Source of the DNA: JAAYAY01 sp964429355
GTDB lineage: Bacteria > Planctomycetota > Planctomycetia > Pirellulales > Thermoguttaceae
Length of the DNA: 44,033 nt
Assembly (NCBI GenBank): GCA_964429355.1
Contig: CAYSCH010000023.1
Location: forward strand, 1 to 44,033
Direction: 5' to 3'
Part shown: piece after piece, positions 34,193-44,000 of the stretch
Layout: the number at the start of each line of letters is the position of its first letter
How positions within the stretch are numbered: the stretch's first letter is position 1
Notes under the pieces: model-generated
What the model was told of the DNA's origin: nothing
The model's database searches: none
The model's input: the letters and a program-made list of their open reading frames with translations, nothing else
Program-made: the position numbers and the translations under genes

Positions 34193-35110
34193 ATGCGTCA
34201 CATTCCCCTTTCGATCGCGATTGCCGTACTTTTCATCACCGCCATGCATGCCGCCGAGAAGTCATCCTATTCGAATCCCCGAATGCTGCTCCAACCGGAA
34301 CGACTTGCCAAACCTGAGGTGGCCGATCGGTTCGTGATCCTCGACGTGCGCAGCTCCGAAGCCTATGAGGCGGGGCATATCCCGGGCGCGATCCGCGTCG
34401 ATCCCAACCAGTGGAAGGACGCCTTCGGAGACGGTAGCGACGCGGAAGGCTGGAGCAAACGCATTGGAGACTTGGGGATCGGAGCTGACTCGTCGGTTGT
34501 CGTTTACGACGACTCGGCTGCCAAGGATGCCGCCCGGATCTGGTGGATTCTGCGCTATTGGGGTGTCCGCGACGCACGCCTGCTCAACGGTGGCTGGAAG
34601 ACATGGAAAGCGGAGGGGCTGCCCGTCACCGCCGAAGTCCCCGCCCCTCCTACGCCTGCCGCCTTCGAGGCAGCGCCTGTCAAACGCCGGCTTGCAGCCA
34701 AAGATGAGGTTCTCAAATCGATTCACGACCATCGGTTCCAGATCATCGACAGCCGCAGCGAAGACGAGTTTTGCGGCATTGACCTCCAGAAGAACCTGCG
34801 GGGCGGAGCGATCCCGGGTGCAAAGCACCTTGATTGGGTCAATCTAGTCGACCAGGAAACCCACCGTTTCAAGTCGCCCGACGAGCTGAAGAAGCTGTTT
34901 GACGAGGCCGGCATCGATCCGGGCAAACCCACGGCCAGCCACTGCCAGAGCGGGGGCCGGGCGTCGGTGATGGTTTTTGCGTTGGAGCTCATGGGAGCGA
35001 AGAATGCAAAGAACTACTACCCCGGCTGGAGCGAGTGGGGAAACCTGAAGGATACACCGATCGTGGCGCCGAAGGAGAAGGAAACGGCGGAGAAGCCGAA
35101 GGACGAGTAG
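34193..35110 (+). CDS. Exported two-domain rhodanese (thiosulfate/3-mercaptopyruvate sulfurtransferase)
   Basis: 305 aa. ATG 34193 is chosen, with AAGGAA 6 nt upstream; a TTG immediately before it is unlikely. A signal peptide (MRHIPLSIAIAVLFITAMHA) predicts export. Two rhodanese domains follow: the first (about 25-140) has 'FVILDVRSSEAYEAGHIPGA' but Asp where the active Cys would be ('VVVYDDSAAKDAAR'), the usual inactive domain; the second (about 165-285) has 'FQIIDSRSEDEF' and the active loop 'SHCQSGGRAS' with Cys about 251. It transfers sulfane sulfur from thiosulfate or mercaptopyruvate to thiol or cyanide acceptors. The charged C-terminus (KEKETAEKPKDE) is low-complexity. It converges with the candidate selenoprotein gene, 45 nt away if that gene reads through its UGA. 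Confidence 0.92.
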   Translation: MRHIPLSIAIAVLFITAMHAAEKSSYSNPRMLLQPERLAKPEVADRFVILDVRSSEAYEAGHIPGAIRVDPNQWKDAFGDGSDAEGWSKRIGDLGIGADSSVVVYDDSAAKDAARIWWILRYWGVRDARLLNGGWKTWKAEGLPVTAEVPAPPTPAAFEAAPVKRRLAAKDEVLKSIHDHRFQIIDSRSEDEFCGIDLQKNLRGGAIPGAKHLDWVNLVDQETHRFKSPDELKKLFDEAGIDPGKPTASHCQSGGRASVMVFALELMGAKNAKNYYPGWSEWGNLKDTPIVAPKEKETAEKPKDE

Positions 35111-35155
35111 CCGGCAATCTTGTCCGTTCATGCGTTATACTTCACTTTCCGGCGT

Positions 35156-36934
35156 TCATTTTCTCACCGGGATGTCGACGGTGGCTTTCATAATCTCGAA
35201 CAGGCCGCCGGTGTCGTAGGTGACGGTTGCGGTGTAGCGGATTTCGGTTCGGTCGGACGGAACGTCTTGGGGTACTCGCCACGAGTACTCGCAAATGCCG
35301 CCTCATCCGTACTCCATGGTGCCTTCGTGGACGATCTTGCCGGCTTCGTCGCGGATGGCGATGCGGATCACGCTCTGCGATGCGGAGTCACCCGGATACA
35401 CCGAATACCGGTTGCCTGAACTCGGATCGGTCATCGAGGCCTCGATGGTAACTTTGCAGCCGGGCGAAGGTCCCTTCCAGCCCTCGGAGATCTCCGCGGC
35501 ATGCTCTGAGTCAGTCGACCAGATACGTTCGTCGGGCCCCGATTCGACGACAATGTCGAGAGCCGCAAGAACCTTCATCTTCAGACTTGCAGGCAGGCGG
35601 AACGTGGTTGTCCGGCCGTCTCGAATCGAAAACGTTTGCGGCCGTTGTTCTTCTTCGAAGTTCCCCTCGTAGACGGTGATCGAGCTGTTGTCGTCACCGA
35701 CGAGCCAAAGGGAACTGATTTCGAATTGGCCCACGGGGAGTAGGTGTTCCTTGATTGGCAACCTGTACCACCAAAGGCGCGGAATCGGGGTCCAGCCCCA
35801 GCTAGAAAGTGTGTGGGGCGAATTTCCCCGAAGCAGGAATTCGACCATTTCCATCCGCAGCGGCTTGCCGGCGGCAGTCTCAACCCGGAGCGCACCGGTT
35901 GGGCCCCGATACGGCCCCGTGCGAAGCTCTCGCCCTTCGGCATCCATCTCGCCGCCCCGAAAACTTCCGCGGTCGAAGGTCCAGTTGATAAAAGGATGTT
36001 CCTCAAGGTATCCGTCGTCAACGCAGAAGCAGGTGGATCTTGCACCATCGAACCGGCCGAACCGAGTTGGATCGGGCGCGATCACGACATCTCTCATTTC
36101 GCCTGCGTCTTTCAAACGGCCCTTGCGGAAGGAGGTCGGAAAGAACGCCAGATCCAGATTCTCCATTTCGCCGTCCTTCTGACGGTAACTCACTTGAAGG
36201 ACCGGAACCGCGTCCTCGGCGACGGGAAGACTCTCGGCGTTTTCCTGCCCGGAAGCGGCTCTCGCAAGCTTGACCGGCTCAAACACTCGAACAAACAAGT
36301 CCGATTCCGTGTAGCTGTCTTCATCCTTGTGGGACCACGCGTCCGAAATTGTCATGACGGGATCGTCCGTCAGATCGCGGTTGCGGTTCATGTCGATAAT
36401 CAACTCGGCTGCTTGTTCCCATCGCTGCGACGTTTTGCACGAAAGAAGCACGGCGTATGCCAGTGCCGGATCGAGCTCGTTCGCGGGATCCTCATCATGC
36501 GAGGCCGGCATGTCGACCCAGAATACACCTGAGTAGAAGCTCTTTGCGCCAAGGTCCGGCAATTTCAGCTCTGGAATCACTTGCCGGCGCAAAGGCAGGA
36601 CGGCACGGTCGACCAGGGGTTTCTGATCGAGGTCGAAAATCGCTCTACCCGATTCGTGGAGTGATCCTGGCGAGAGGATGACATGTCGGCCGGCTGTGGA
36701 TTCCGAATTGACGCACTCAGGACACAATCGGGCGGCTTCCAGCCAGCCGATCTCCTCCAGCGAGGTGACGGTCGTTTCCATCGACCGCGGCGGCCAGCCA
36801 TAACGCCACCCGGCCAAGACGAGCAAGAGAAGCAGGATCAGGGCTACGCGGAACCTGGTTCGCCAGGACCAGCGTCGTCGCGGACGAGCTCTCCGCTCTT
36901 CGATCGGGCCGGGAATATCGTCGGATATCGCCAT
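35156..36934 (-). CDS. Membrane-anchored beta-rich protein of unknown family, candidate selenoprotein (in-frame UGA), paralogue of 25297-27013
   Basis: The ATG at 36934 (MAISDDIPG) has GGAGGGGAG 8 nt upstream and is preferred to an ATG 33 nt earlier. It encodes 543 aa to TGA 35303-35305, then 48 further codons to TGA 35156-35158 (592 aa if recoded, with the UGA residue at 544). One transmembrane helix lies at about residues 31-43 ('FRVALILLLLLVLAGW') after an Arg-rich cytoplasmic start. Shared features with the paralogue are 'IDMNRNRDLTDDP' (acidic loop), 'EHLLPVGQFEISSLWL' versus 'QHMIPVGDYIPVSLTA', and 'AGKIVHEGTMEYG' just before the TGA. The extension reads 'GGICEYSWRVPQDVPSD', 'YTATVTYDTGGLFEIMK', ending 'IPVRK'. 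Function unknown; the short form is the alternative. Confidence 0.75.
35272..35288 (-). promoter_or_regulatory. SECIS-like hairpin downstream of in-frame UGA (paralogue copy)
   Basis: On the minus strand GTACTCGTGGCGAGTAC forms a perfect 7-bp stem with a TGG loop. The loop begins 21 nt after the UGA, exactly as in the other paralogue. The codons TAC TCG TGG CGA GTA are identical in the two genes, whereas most neighbouring codons differ. Confidence 0.65.
35303..35305 (-). other. Candidate recoded UGA (selenocysteine) codon
   Basis: In-frame TGA between 'HEGTMEYG' and 'GGICEYSWRVP', at the position homologous to the TGA at 26837-26839. The conserved Cys four residues later would form a U-GG-x-C redox pair. 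Confidence 0.7.
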
Positions 36935-37311
36935 GAAATGCTCCCCTCCAGTCGGGGAAGATAGCATTTTTCAGAGACCACCACCCAAGCCGTCCGTTGC
37001 GGGTCCCCTTACCATGCCTCTTCTCATACCCGGACCAAGTAAAAGAATCAAGCCTGCTCCATGAAAACGGCCGATCAATTGCTGCGGCGAAGGCTATGAG
37101 TGCCGAACCCATGGATGAGGACTACCCTCCTATCGGCGGATGATTCGGAAGCCCGGCTGGGCTCTCGACTCTTTCAGAGGCTGTCGGCGGCTTTCAGACT
37201 ATCTGGCATTCCGCCGCCCTTATGCGATAATGCGATCGAACAAAGTCCAAGGTTGCCTGTGGTCGGCGCCACAGCAGTCTGCACACTGGCCGCCTAACCG
37301 AGGAGCGAACC
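36935..37311. other. Divergent intergenic region
   Basis: About 377 bp between the minus-strand candidate selenoprotein and the plus-strand beta-propeller gene. It should carry both promoters. I see no recognisable operator, riboswitch or small gene. The ribosome-binding sites GGAGGGGAG (minus) and GAGGAGCG (plus) lie at the ends. Confidence 0.5.
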
Positions 37312-40300
37312 ATGAGGGCTCTTCTTGCCTTGCTGGCCGCGTTCGTCTACTGCAGCCTGGCCCTAGCGGACGATGCTGTCGTCGAGCTTTCCAGGCATCT
37401 GGGCAAAACGCCCGCCCTGGTCGTCGTGGCTGGCGGAGAAGATGAGCCGGCCGTCGCAAGCCTCAAGGAGATGATCGAACAGACGCCCTGGTCGATCCTC
37501 TGCCGCGGCAAGGCGTCGCCCGAAATGGAGAGGATCCGCCAGTGGGCGCAAGGCGAGGGGTTGCTCGGCGGACGGGTTTCCGTGGTGGCCGACGACGGCG
37601 CATCCCTCTGGCTGGCCGACGATCTGGCCGACGCGGTCTGGGTCTGGCCGGGAGCCGACACGTCGCCGGCTGAGGAAGAGATTCTTCGCGTGCTGCATCC
37701 TGGCGGGGTCGGACTCGTTGGCGGCAAGACGATCATCAAGCCTGCACAGGCCGGGACCGACCAGTGGCGGCATCCCTATCACAGTCCGAGCAACAATGTC
37801 GTCTCCCAGGACTCGCTCGCCCGGCTCCCCGGCGAATTGCGGTTCCAGACGTTCCCCGTCTTTGCCGCCATGCCGAACCAGTCGCTGTTTGCCGGCGGGC
37901 GGATCTACTTCTTTTCCGGCCATATCGCTTTCCACGAGCGGGAAGAACCGACGCTCAACCGGCTGACGGTTCTCAATGCCTACAACGGCCTGGCCCTCTG
38001 GAGCCGCCCACTTGATCCCAGCTATGTGGTCCACAACGTGGCCAAGCTGGCCACGGACGGCGAAGTGCTGTTTGCCGAAGGCAGCACGCTCTGGATGCTC
38101 GACGGGGCGACCGGCCAGGAGCGGGGCAAGTTTGCACCGCCTGCAGAAGCCGTGGAGGCGGGTAGCACGGACTGGAAATGGATCGCCCAGGAAGGCGACA
38201 CGCTCTGTGCCGCTTTTGGTCCACCGGACGGCCACGTGGAACCCCACAAAGCGAGGCGCGAGATGGGCCATTGGCCCTGGGACGTGGCCAACTCGCAATA
38301 CCAGCCGATCATCCAGAATTTTGGCAAGGCCACGACCCTGGCGGCCTTCCAGTATCCTGAAATGAAGCTCCGCTGGCAGGTGACCGAGAAGGAGCCTTTC
38401 GACGCCCGTGCACTGTGCATGGACCAAAACCGCATTCTGCAGCTTGCCCCGCGCAAGTACATGGCCGCCCTGGATGCCGCCACGGGCAAAGAGCTGTGGC
38501 GACGCGCGCCAGAGACCTCTCAGAAGCTGTTCGGCACAATCGGTGACGCCCTCAAACGCCAGGGCTGGGGGATCGGCTGGGCCACCTATTGTTTTGCTCG
38601 GGCAAGCGGGGGCGTGGTCGTCCTCGCCGGGCCTCAATTCGATAATTCGGTCGGGCTGAGTCTTGAGACCGGCGATCTCCTCTGGTCGCTACCTCTCCAG
38701 TCGCCCCATCCGTTCTTTTCGGGCGATCAGCTCTACATGATGCCTCGGGTGGCCTCGCCGGCGGCCGGCTGCCAGAAGGTCGATCCCCTGACGGGCAAGA
38801 TCCTCGAACAGTTCAATCTGGGCGTGATCGGTTCGTGCACGCGGGTGACGGTCACGCCTTCGCAGTTCTTCTACCGCCCCGGCGGTGGCGAGGGGCGGAC
38901 CGTCTACGTAGATCTGGCCGAGCAGAAACTGGCCGCCTATGAAGGTGTCGTCCGGCCGGGGTGCTTCGACGGCGTCGTGCCCGCCAACGGGCGTCTCTAC
39001 TGGATGCCGCTGGCCTGCGACTGCTGGCAGGTCCACGGCACCTTCTGCATGGCTCCGCGAAAGGAACTCGCGACGAGTGAGCCGATGGAATCGCCCGCGT
39101 GGAGGCAACCGGCTTCGCCGACTCCGGCCGCGGTGGACCAATGGCCCGCGTATCGGGCAAACTCGGCCGGCACAGCCACGGTGGCAGCGGGAGTTCCACG
39201 GAGTATCAAGGAACGTTGGCGACAGAGCTTGCCTGTCCGACGAAGCGAGGGGGAAGGTCAGGGAAGGGTGCGAAACGTCCCTGACGATTCCACATCCACC
39301 ATAGCGCCACGTGTCGAGTTGTCCGCTCCAATCTGTGCCGCGGGGCGAGTCTACCTGGGTGCAACCGACGGCACGGTCACGGCGTTTGATGCCGCGACGG
39401 GCAGCACCCTCTGGCAGGCCTTCTCCGATGGAGCCATCACTCATCCACCGGTCTACTGGAACGGCCGTGTCGTGTTTGGCTCCTGCGACGGTGCTCTGTA
39501 CTGCGTCGATGCGGCCGACGGGAGCGTGCTGGGCAGGATCGAACTGGCTCCGCAGAAGCGATTTGTCAACATCATGAATCGCCTCATGTCGGCCTGGCCG
39601 CTGGGCGGCGGCGTGGTGGTCGACAACAGGGGAATGGCCTACACGGCTGCGGGAAGCACAGCGGCCGACGGCTGCGGTGCGGCTGCGGTCGACCTGGCCA
39701 CGGGAAAACTGCGCTGGCGCGAGAGCTACACGCTCGATCGGCCGGACCCGAAGCTGAGTTTCGGCTGTCAAAGCAACCTGCTGCTCAAAGAGGGTACCCT
39801 GCTGCTGAACGGTGGGGCCCCGGTTGGAATCGTCGCCATCGACGCAGCCACGGGCAAGAACCCTCAAGTGGTCTCGCGGCTGGAAGCTGGTGCAGAGATG
39901 TTCCTCGAACCGGACGGCCGGCCGTCGTGTCTGGGCCCTGAACTCTACTCGCACGGTCGGACCCGAACCACCATTTTCAAACGCCACCAGGGGCGGATCT
40001 ACTTCCCGCTGGGCGATCGGCAGATTGGCCTCATCGACGGGCGGCTGTTTTGCTCCCGCGACCCGGCTGCGTTGGACCGCGTTGTCGAGATGATGAACAA
40101 GATCCAGAACCTTCAGCCCCGCAGCGTGATGACCGTTCCCACGGCTGACGACATTCTCTGGGCGAGCCCCACGTCCGACATCCGCGGATTGGCGGTGGGG
40201 AGCGACGGTCTGGTGGTTCTGCACGAGGAAAGTGTCGAGGGGCTCTCGCCCGACGGCAAGACACTCTGGACCTTCCCCCTGTCCTGCCCTCCCGTGCGCT

Positions 40301-40377
40301 GGGGCGTGGCCCTGACGGGTGAGGGGATCGTGGTGACGTTGACCGACGGGCAGGTGGTGTGCTTGGGAGAGGGGTGA
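37312..40377 (+). CDS. Exported PQQ-like beta-propeller protein with degenerate N-terminal methyltransferase-like domain
   Basis: 1021 aa with a signal peptide (MRALLALLAAFVYCSLALA); GAGGAGCG lies 6-12 nt before the ATG. Residues about 20-150 correspond to the Rossmann-like domain of the 1779-4811 paralogue, with 'TPALVVVAGGEDEPAVASL' and 'EEEILRVLHPGGVGLVGG', but the SAM loop is unrecognisable. The junction 'DQWRHPYHSPSNNVVSQD' matches 'DDWTHCRHSADGNPVSND' in the other protein. The remainder is a set of PQQ-type blades ('LDAATGKELWRRAPE', 'FDAATGSTLWQAFSDG', 'VDAADGSVLGRIE', 'IDAATGKNPQVVS'), probably two propellers. A periplasmic scaffold or sugar/cofactor-binding role is possible; no catalytic residues can be named. 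Confidence 0.85.
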   Translation: MRALLALLAAFVYCSLALADDAVVELSRHLGKTPALVVVAGGEDEPAVASLKEMIEQTPWSILCRGKASPEMERIRQWAQGEGLLGGRVSVVADDGASLWLADDLADAVWVWPGADTSPAEEEILRVLHPGGVGLVGGKTIIKPAQAGTDQWRHPYHSPSNNVVSQDSLARLPGELRFQTFPVFAAMPNQSLFAGGRIYFFSGHIAFHEREEPTLNRLTVLNAYNGLALWSRPLDPSYVVHNVAKLATDGEVLFAEGSTLWMLDGATGQERGKFAPPAEAVEAGSTDWKWIAQEGDTLCAAFGPPDGHVEPHKARREMGHWPWDVANSQYQPIIQNFGKATTLAAFQYPEMKLRWQVTEKEPFDARALCMDQNRILQLAPRKYMAALDAATGKELWRRAPETSQKLFGTIGDALKRQGWGIGWATYCFARASGGVVVLAGPQFDNSVGLSLETGDLLWSLPLQSPHPFFSGDQLYMMPRVASPAAGCQKVDPLTGKILEQFNLGVIGSCTRVTVTPSQFFYRPGGGEGRTVYVDLAEQKLAAYEGVVRPGCFDGVVPANGRLYWMPLACDCWQVHGTFCMAPRKELATSEPMESPAWRQPASPTPAAVDQWPAYRANSAGTATVAAGVPRSIKERWRQSLPVRRSEGEGQGRVRNVPDDSTSTIAPRVELSAPICAAGRVYLGATDGTVTAFDAATGSTLWQAFSDGAITHPPVYWNGRVVFGSCDGALYCVDAADGSVLGRIELAPQKRFVNIMNRLMSAWPLGGGVVVDNRGMAYTAAGSTAADGCGAAAVDLATGKLRWRESYTLDRPDPKLSFGCQSNLLLKEGTLLLNGGAPVGIVAIDAATGKNPQVVSRLEAGAEMFLEPDGRPSCLGPELYSHGRTRTTIFKRHQGRIYFPLGDRQIGLIDGRLFCSRDPAALDRVVEMMNKIQNLQPRSVMTVPTADDILWASPTSDIRGLAVGSDGLVVLHEESVEGLSPDGKTLWTFPLSCPPVRWGVALTGEGIVVTLTDGQVVCLGEG

Positions 40378-40400
40378 GCACCAGAGCACTTGATGGCTCG

Positions 40401-40480
40401 TCGAAGAAGCGGGGGTTCTGACCTCCCCACGTCGCGCAGGGTAGCGTTCGTCAATTACTTCAACGAAAGGAATCCGGCTT
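40401..40480 (+). repeat. Diverged direct repeat, copy A
   Basis: Aligns without large gaps to 40821-40900: GAAGAAGC, then a middle region, GTAGCGTTCGTCAATTACTT versus GTGGCATCTGTCAATCATTT, and AATCCGGCTT versus AATCCGACTT. About 70% identity by eye. Confidence 0.6.
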
Positions 40481-40747
40481 TTAAGACAACTCTGTACTAA
40501 AGCTTGGCAGTCGACGCGTCAGTTGCACAGGGCGGCAGGGCCGCCAACCAATACGAGCTACCGCTCGAACTGAGATGGTCTGCTCCCGATGGTCGCGAGT
40601 CTTTGTGAAAAACTTCACGATCTTTGAGGTTAGTAGTACAGATGATAAACCGTCTCAGCGAGTCAAATCAACTTCAACTGAACGAGGTGGAAGGCCTCAT
40701 CGCCCGGCTTGAGACTGCTCCACATGGGACGCGTGTGTTAATAGAAA

Positions 40748-40765
40748 GCGGTGACAAGTCACCGC
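40748..40765. repeat. Perfect palindrome, REP-like
   Basis: GCGGTGACAAGTCACCGC is an 8-bp perfect inverted repeat around AA. It lies between the two diverged direct repeats. It looks like the core of an interspersed intergenic repeat family, which one window cannot prove. Confidence 0.55.
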
Positions 40766-40820
40766 ACTCCAAACGTTGCGCGGCCACGCCCGTCTCTGCG
40801 TTCTGACGTGCCACCCGCCG

Positions 40821-40900
40821 TTGAAGAAGCCGGGTTCTAGAATCTCCTACCTCTCGAAGGGTGGCATCTGTCAATCATTTCAGCGCAAGAAATCCGACTT
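40821..40900 (+). repeat. Diverged direct repeat, copy B
   Basis: Second copy of the element at 40401-40480, offset by 420 bp. On the minus strand both copies can be read as 'MT(N/D)ATLR(D/E)VG', so they may be remains of a small mobile or RNA element. Confidence 0.6.
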
Positions 40901-40960
40901 GTAGGTCCTGGGCACGGCACAGGATCTTGAAGCAGATCATGTCAATCCCGACCAACTTGG

Positions 40961-41006
40961 CCATCTTTCCATTTTCCCATCATTCGACCATTCCATCCAT
41001 CCATCA
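40961..41006. repeat. CCAT/TGGA-rich simple-sequence tract
   Basis: CCAT units recur (CCATCTTTCCATTTTCCCAT, then CCATTCCATCCATCCATCAC), running into the stop codon of the minus-strand TPR gene. It reads as ATGGATGGATGGAATGG just after that stop. Confidence 0.5.
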
Positions 41007-44000
41007 CTTCCTGGCGTAATACGCCGTCCAGGGATCGGCCGCATTCATGCTGGCGGCCTGCTGGAGGGCCTTCTGGGATTCGGCGGCCTGTCCCTGCCCG
41101 AGAAGTCCGAGGCCGATGAGGAAGTGAGCCGAGGCGGTCTTGGCCTGGCGGGTCTTCTGCTCGCCGAACTTGGCGAAGAAGTCGGCCGACTCGCCCTGCT
41201 GGAGTTGTTTGCGCCCCGCGTCGATCAGATCGTTCAAGATCTTCTGCGATTCATCCTGCTGGCCAAGCTTCGCCAGGCTCATCGCCTGGTAGTAACGGGC
41301 TTCGGGCCGGCCGCCGGTTTCCTTCTGTTCAGCCGCCTTGCGGAAGAACTGCTGGGCCTTGTCGTTCTCGCCGAGGGCAGCATAGGCCGTCGCTGTGAAG
41401 TAAGCGATCTGGGCGGTGCGAGGATCGTCTTTAGGCCGACCGACCGAGAGATTCTCGGGGTACTCGTCCGCCTTGAGGAAATGGGCGAGCGCCTCCTGGG
41501 GACTGCCCGCCTTCATGAGCCGCAATCCTTCGAGCAGGTGCGCATCGACGAAGATATCGTGAATCTCCTCCCGGCCTTCCTGGGCGTGAAAGAAGTTGTT
41601 TTCCAGGTAGTCGATCGCGCGGTCGTACTTGCCTGTCAGCACCAGGACCATGATCTCTCGCTGGAAGCTGTCCTGGCGACGGATAACGATCTGGTGGTTC
41701 GGTTCCAGTGCGGCGAGGCGCTGCTCGGGGGCCACGTTGCCGAACTCGTAGAGTGTGTCGAGTTCGAGGAACAGACGCGGATCCAGGCCGCCGCAGGCCA
41801 GGGCCTTTTCGTAGCAGCCGATAGCGCCAGCCACATCGTCCTTCACCCGGTAATAGGCCCAGCCGAGGTTGCGGTGCACGGTTGCCAGGGATGGATCGAT
41901 CGAGCGTGACTTCTCCCAGTGGGCGATCGCCGAGTCGGGCTGGAGGTCGAACAGGAGGTTGCCCAAATAGTAATAGGCACGGGCGTCCTGGGGATTGACG
42001 GCGAGCGCCGCCTGGAAGACGTCGAGCCCTTCGAGCCGGAAGGGAAAACAGTAATCGCTGGGGGAGACCGTCGCGGTGGCAAAGGCGGCCTGGGCCTCGC
42101 CCGTCTTACCCTCTTGCTGAAGGGCATAGCCAAGATAGTAGTGCACCAGCGGATAGGTGGCGGCAAAGGGCATGTTCTGGTCGATCGGACGTCGCAGGAC
42201 TTCGATGGCCTCGTCCCACATGCCGGCCGCAAAGTAGTCGGTCGCCAGCTCCAGGTAGGCCTGAACGTCGCCTCGCATCTTCACCGTCATTTTATCAAGC
42301 GTGGCCTTCGCAGCGGCATTGCCCTGGAGTTGCTGAGCCAGTCGAAGCTCGTTCATGGCCCGGAAATCGAGCGGATCGATCGAGAGGGCAATGGTAGCGG
42401 CCTTCTCGGCCTGGGCCCCGCGGCCAAGCCGGCGGAGGATGCCCGCCTTGAGGGCGAGGGCCCTCGTGTCGAGCGTGTCGGTCGATAGGGCACGGCTGAC
42501 CTGATCGAGGGCCTCGGCATAGTTGCCACGCGAGGTGGAGATCTCGGCCAACTGATAGTAGGCAGCCGAGTGGAAGGCCTGGTCCCAGGTGGCCCGGTAG
42601 AAGGCGTCGTAGGCCTCGCCCGTCTTGTGCTGGGCCCTGAGGGCGACGCCGAGCTGGTAGACGGCCTCGGCGTTGATAGGCCGGGTGTACTCGGCCGTCA
42701 CCCGTTCGATCGCCGTACGAAGGTATTTTTCGGCTTCGGCGTAGAGCCCCGTCTTGTTCGCATGGATCCCCAGCATCGTGTTGGAGCGGCTGTCGCCCGG
42801 ATCTCGCTTGACGGCCTCCTGATAGTAGCTGAGCGGATCGACCGTGGGGTTGTGGATCTGTTCGACCCGCAGGCCCGTCAGGTAGAGCTCTTCGATCGAC
42901 TGGATCTCTTCGGGCTTTTTGGGCGGCTCAACCTTGGCCGGCAATTCCTTCACCGGTTCGCGGCGGACCGGCTGGTAGGCGACAAGTTCTTCCCCCTCGG
43001 CCGAAAGGAGTACCGCCCTGAGGTCCGTATCCCTCGTGCCGGCGGGGACTGCTACGGACTGAGTGAAGGAGGTTGCCGGATCGATGTCGATCGCCTTCTC
43101 GAAGATGGCCTTCCCGCCAGCCTGGAGGATCGCTTTGGCCCCGGTTCGCTTCGACGTGGTGCAGAAGCCGAAGTTGGCTTTGCCGTCGGATTGAAGTTCG
43201 AGATTGACGGCCCCGTTCAAATTGGCGTTCTTGAAGCCGCCGATGCCGCGGATCGGATACCAGTACTGTTTAAACGTTTTGACTTCGTGGGGCTTGATCC
43301 AACTGTAGTCGGGCTGGTTGTCAGAGAAGGCGCCGACCATCAGTTCGGCATAGGGGCCGTCCTGGTCGGTGAGGATCTTGTCCCACGCCCGTCCGGCGGA
43401 ACCGGTGCCCCACTCCCACAGCTTGGCACAGCACACAACGTGATGATTGCCCACATGGACGACGCCGGCCTCGCGCCCGTGGTCGTAGCCCCCCATGAAG
43501 TCCTCCTGCATATTCCAGGCGAAGAAGGAATTCGAGACGGGCGAGTTCTTCCACCAACTCAGATCGACGCCCTTGTAGTCGTGGCCGCGATACTCGCCCT
43601 GGCTGATCGGCCAATGGGTGAAGTCGATCTTGGAGTGGTAGGTGGCCATTTGCACGCTGGGGGGAAAGATCACCTGGTACTGGTCGTTGACATGGACGGC
43701 CACATTCGCCCAGTTGAGGATCGAATGGGGCTGGGCCGTACGGTTAAAGAACTTGACCGTGGCTTCCATGTAGGACTTGTCGGGATAGAGCGTCAGGCCG
43801 ATGAGCCGCTTCATGCGGTGCCGCCGCTCGGGCTCGCCGAACCAGATCGTCTTGCTGCCATCCGGGTTCTCGGCCAGGGTGTAATCGATCGGCATGTAGG
43901 TCGTGTTGCGATGATGGTGAAAGGCGCACCACTCCACGCCACCCGAGATCCAGGCCCCCAGCATGCCGATCAGCGCCGGCTTGACGACGTGTTGGCGGTA

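Larger units (their letters stand above)
40378..41003. other. Gene-poor interval with diverged repeats
   Basis: 626 bp without a supportable gene. It contains two diverged direct repeats exactly 420 bp apart, a perfect palindrome between them, and a CCAT-rich tract next to the TPR gene. A 60-codon reading frame at 40624-40806 overlaps the palindrome and reads 'ESGDKSPHSKR', which I take as translation of a repeat rather than a gene. Confidence 0.6.

Noticed and set aside
34193..35110. Rhodanese as a selenium-delivery partner of the neighbouring UGA gene
   Set aside because: It is predicted to be exported, whereas selenium delivery for selenocysteine is cytoplasmic; adjacency alone is not evidence.
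40624..40806. 60-codon frame with ESGDKSPHSKR
   Set aside because: It overlaps the palindrome and lacks a ribosome site; probably a translated repeat.
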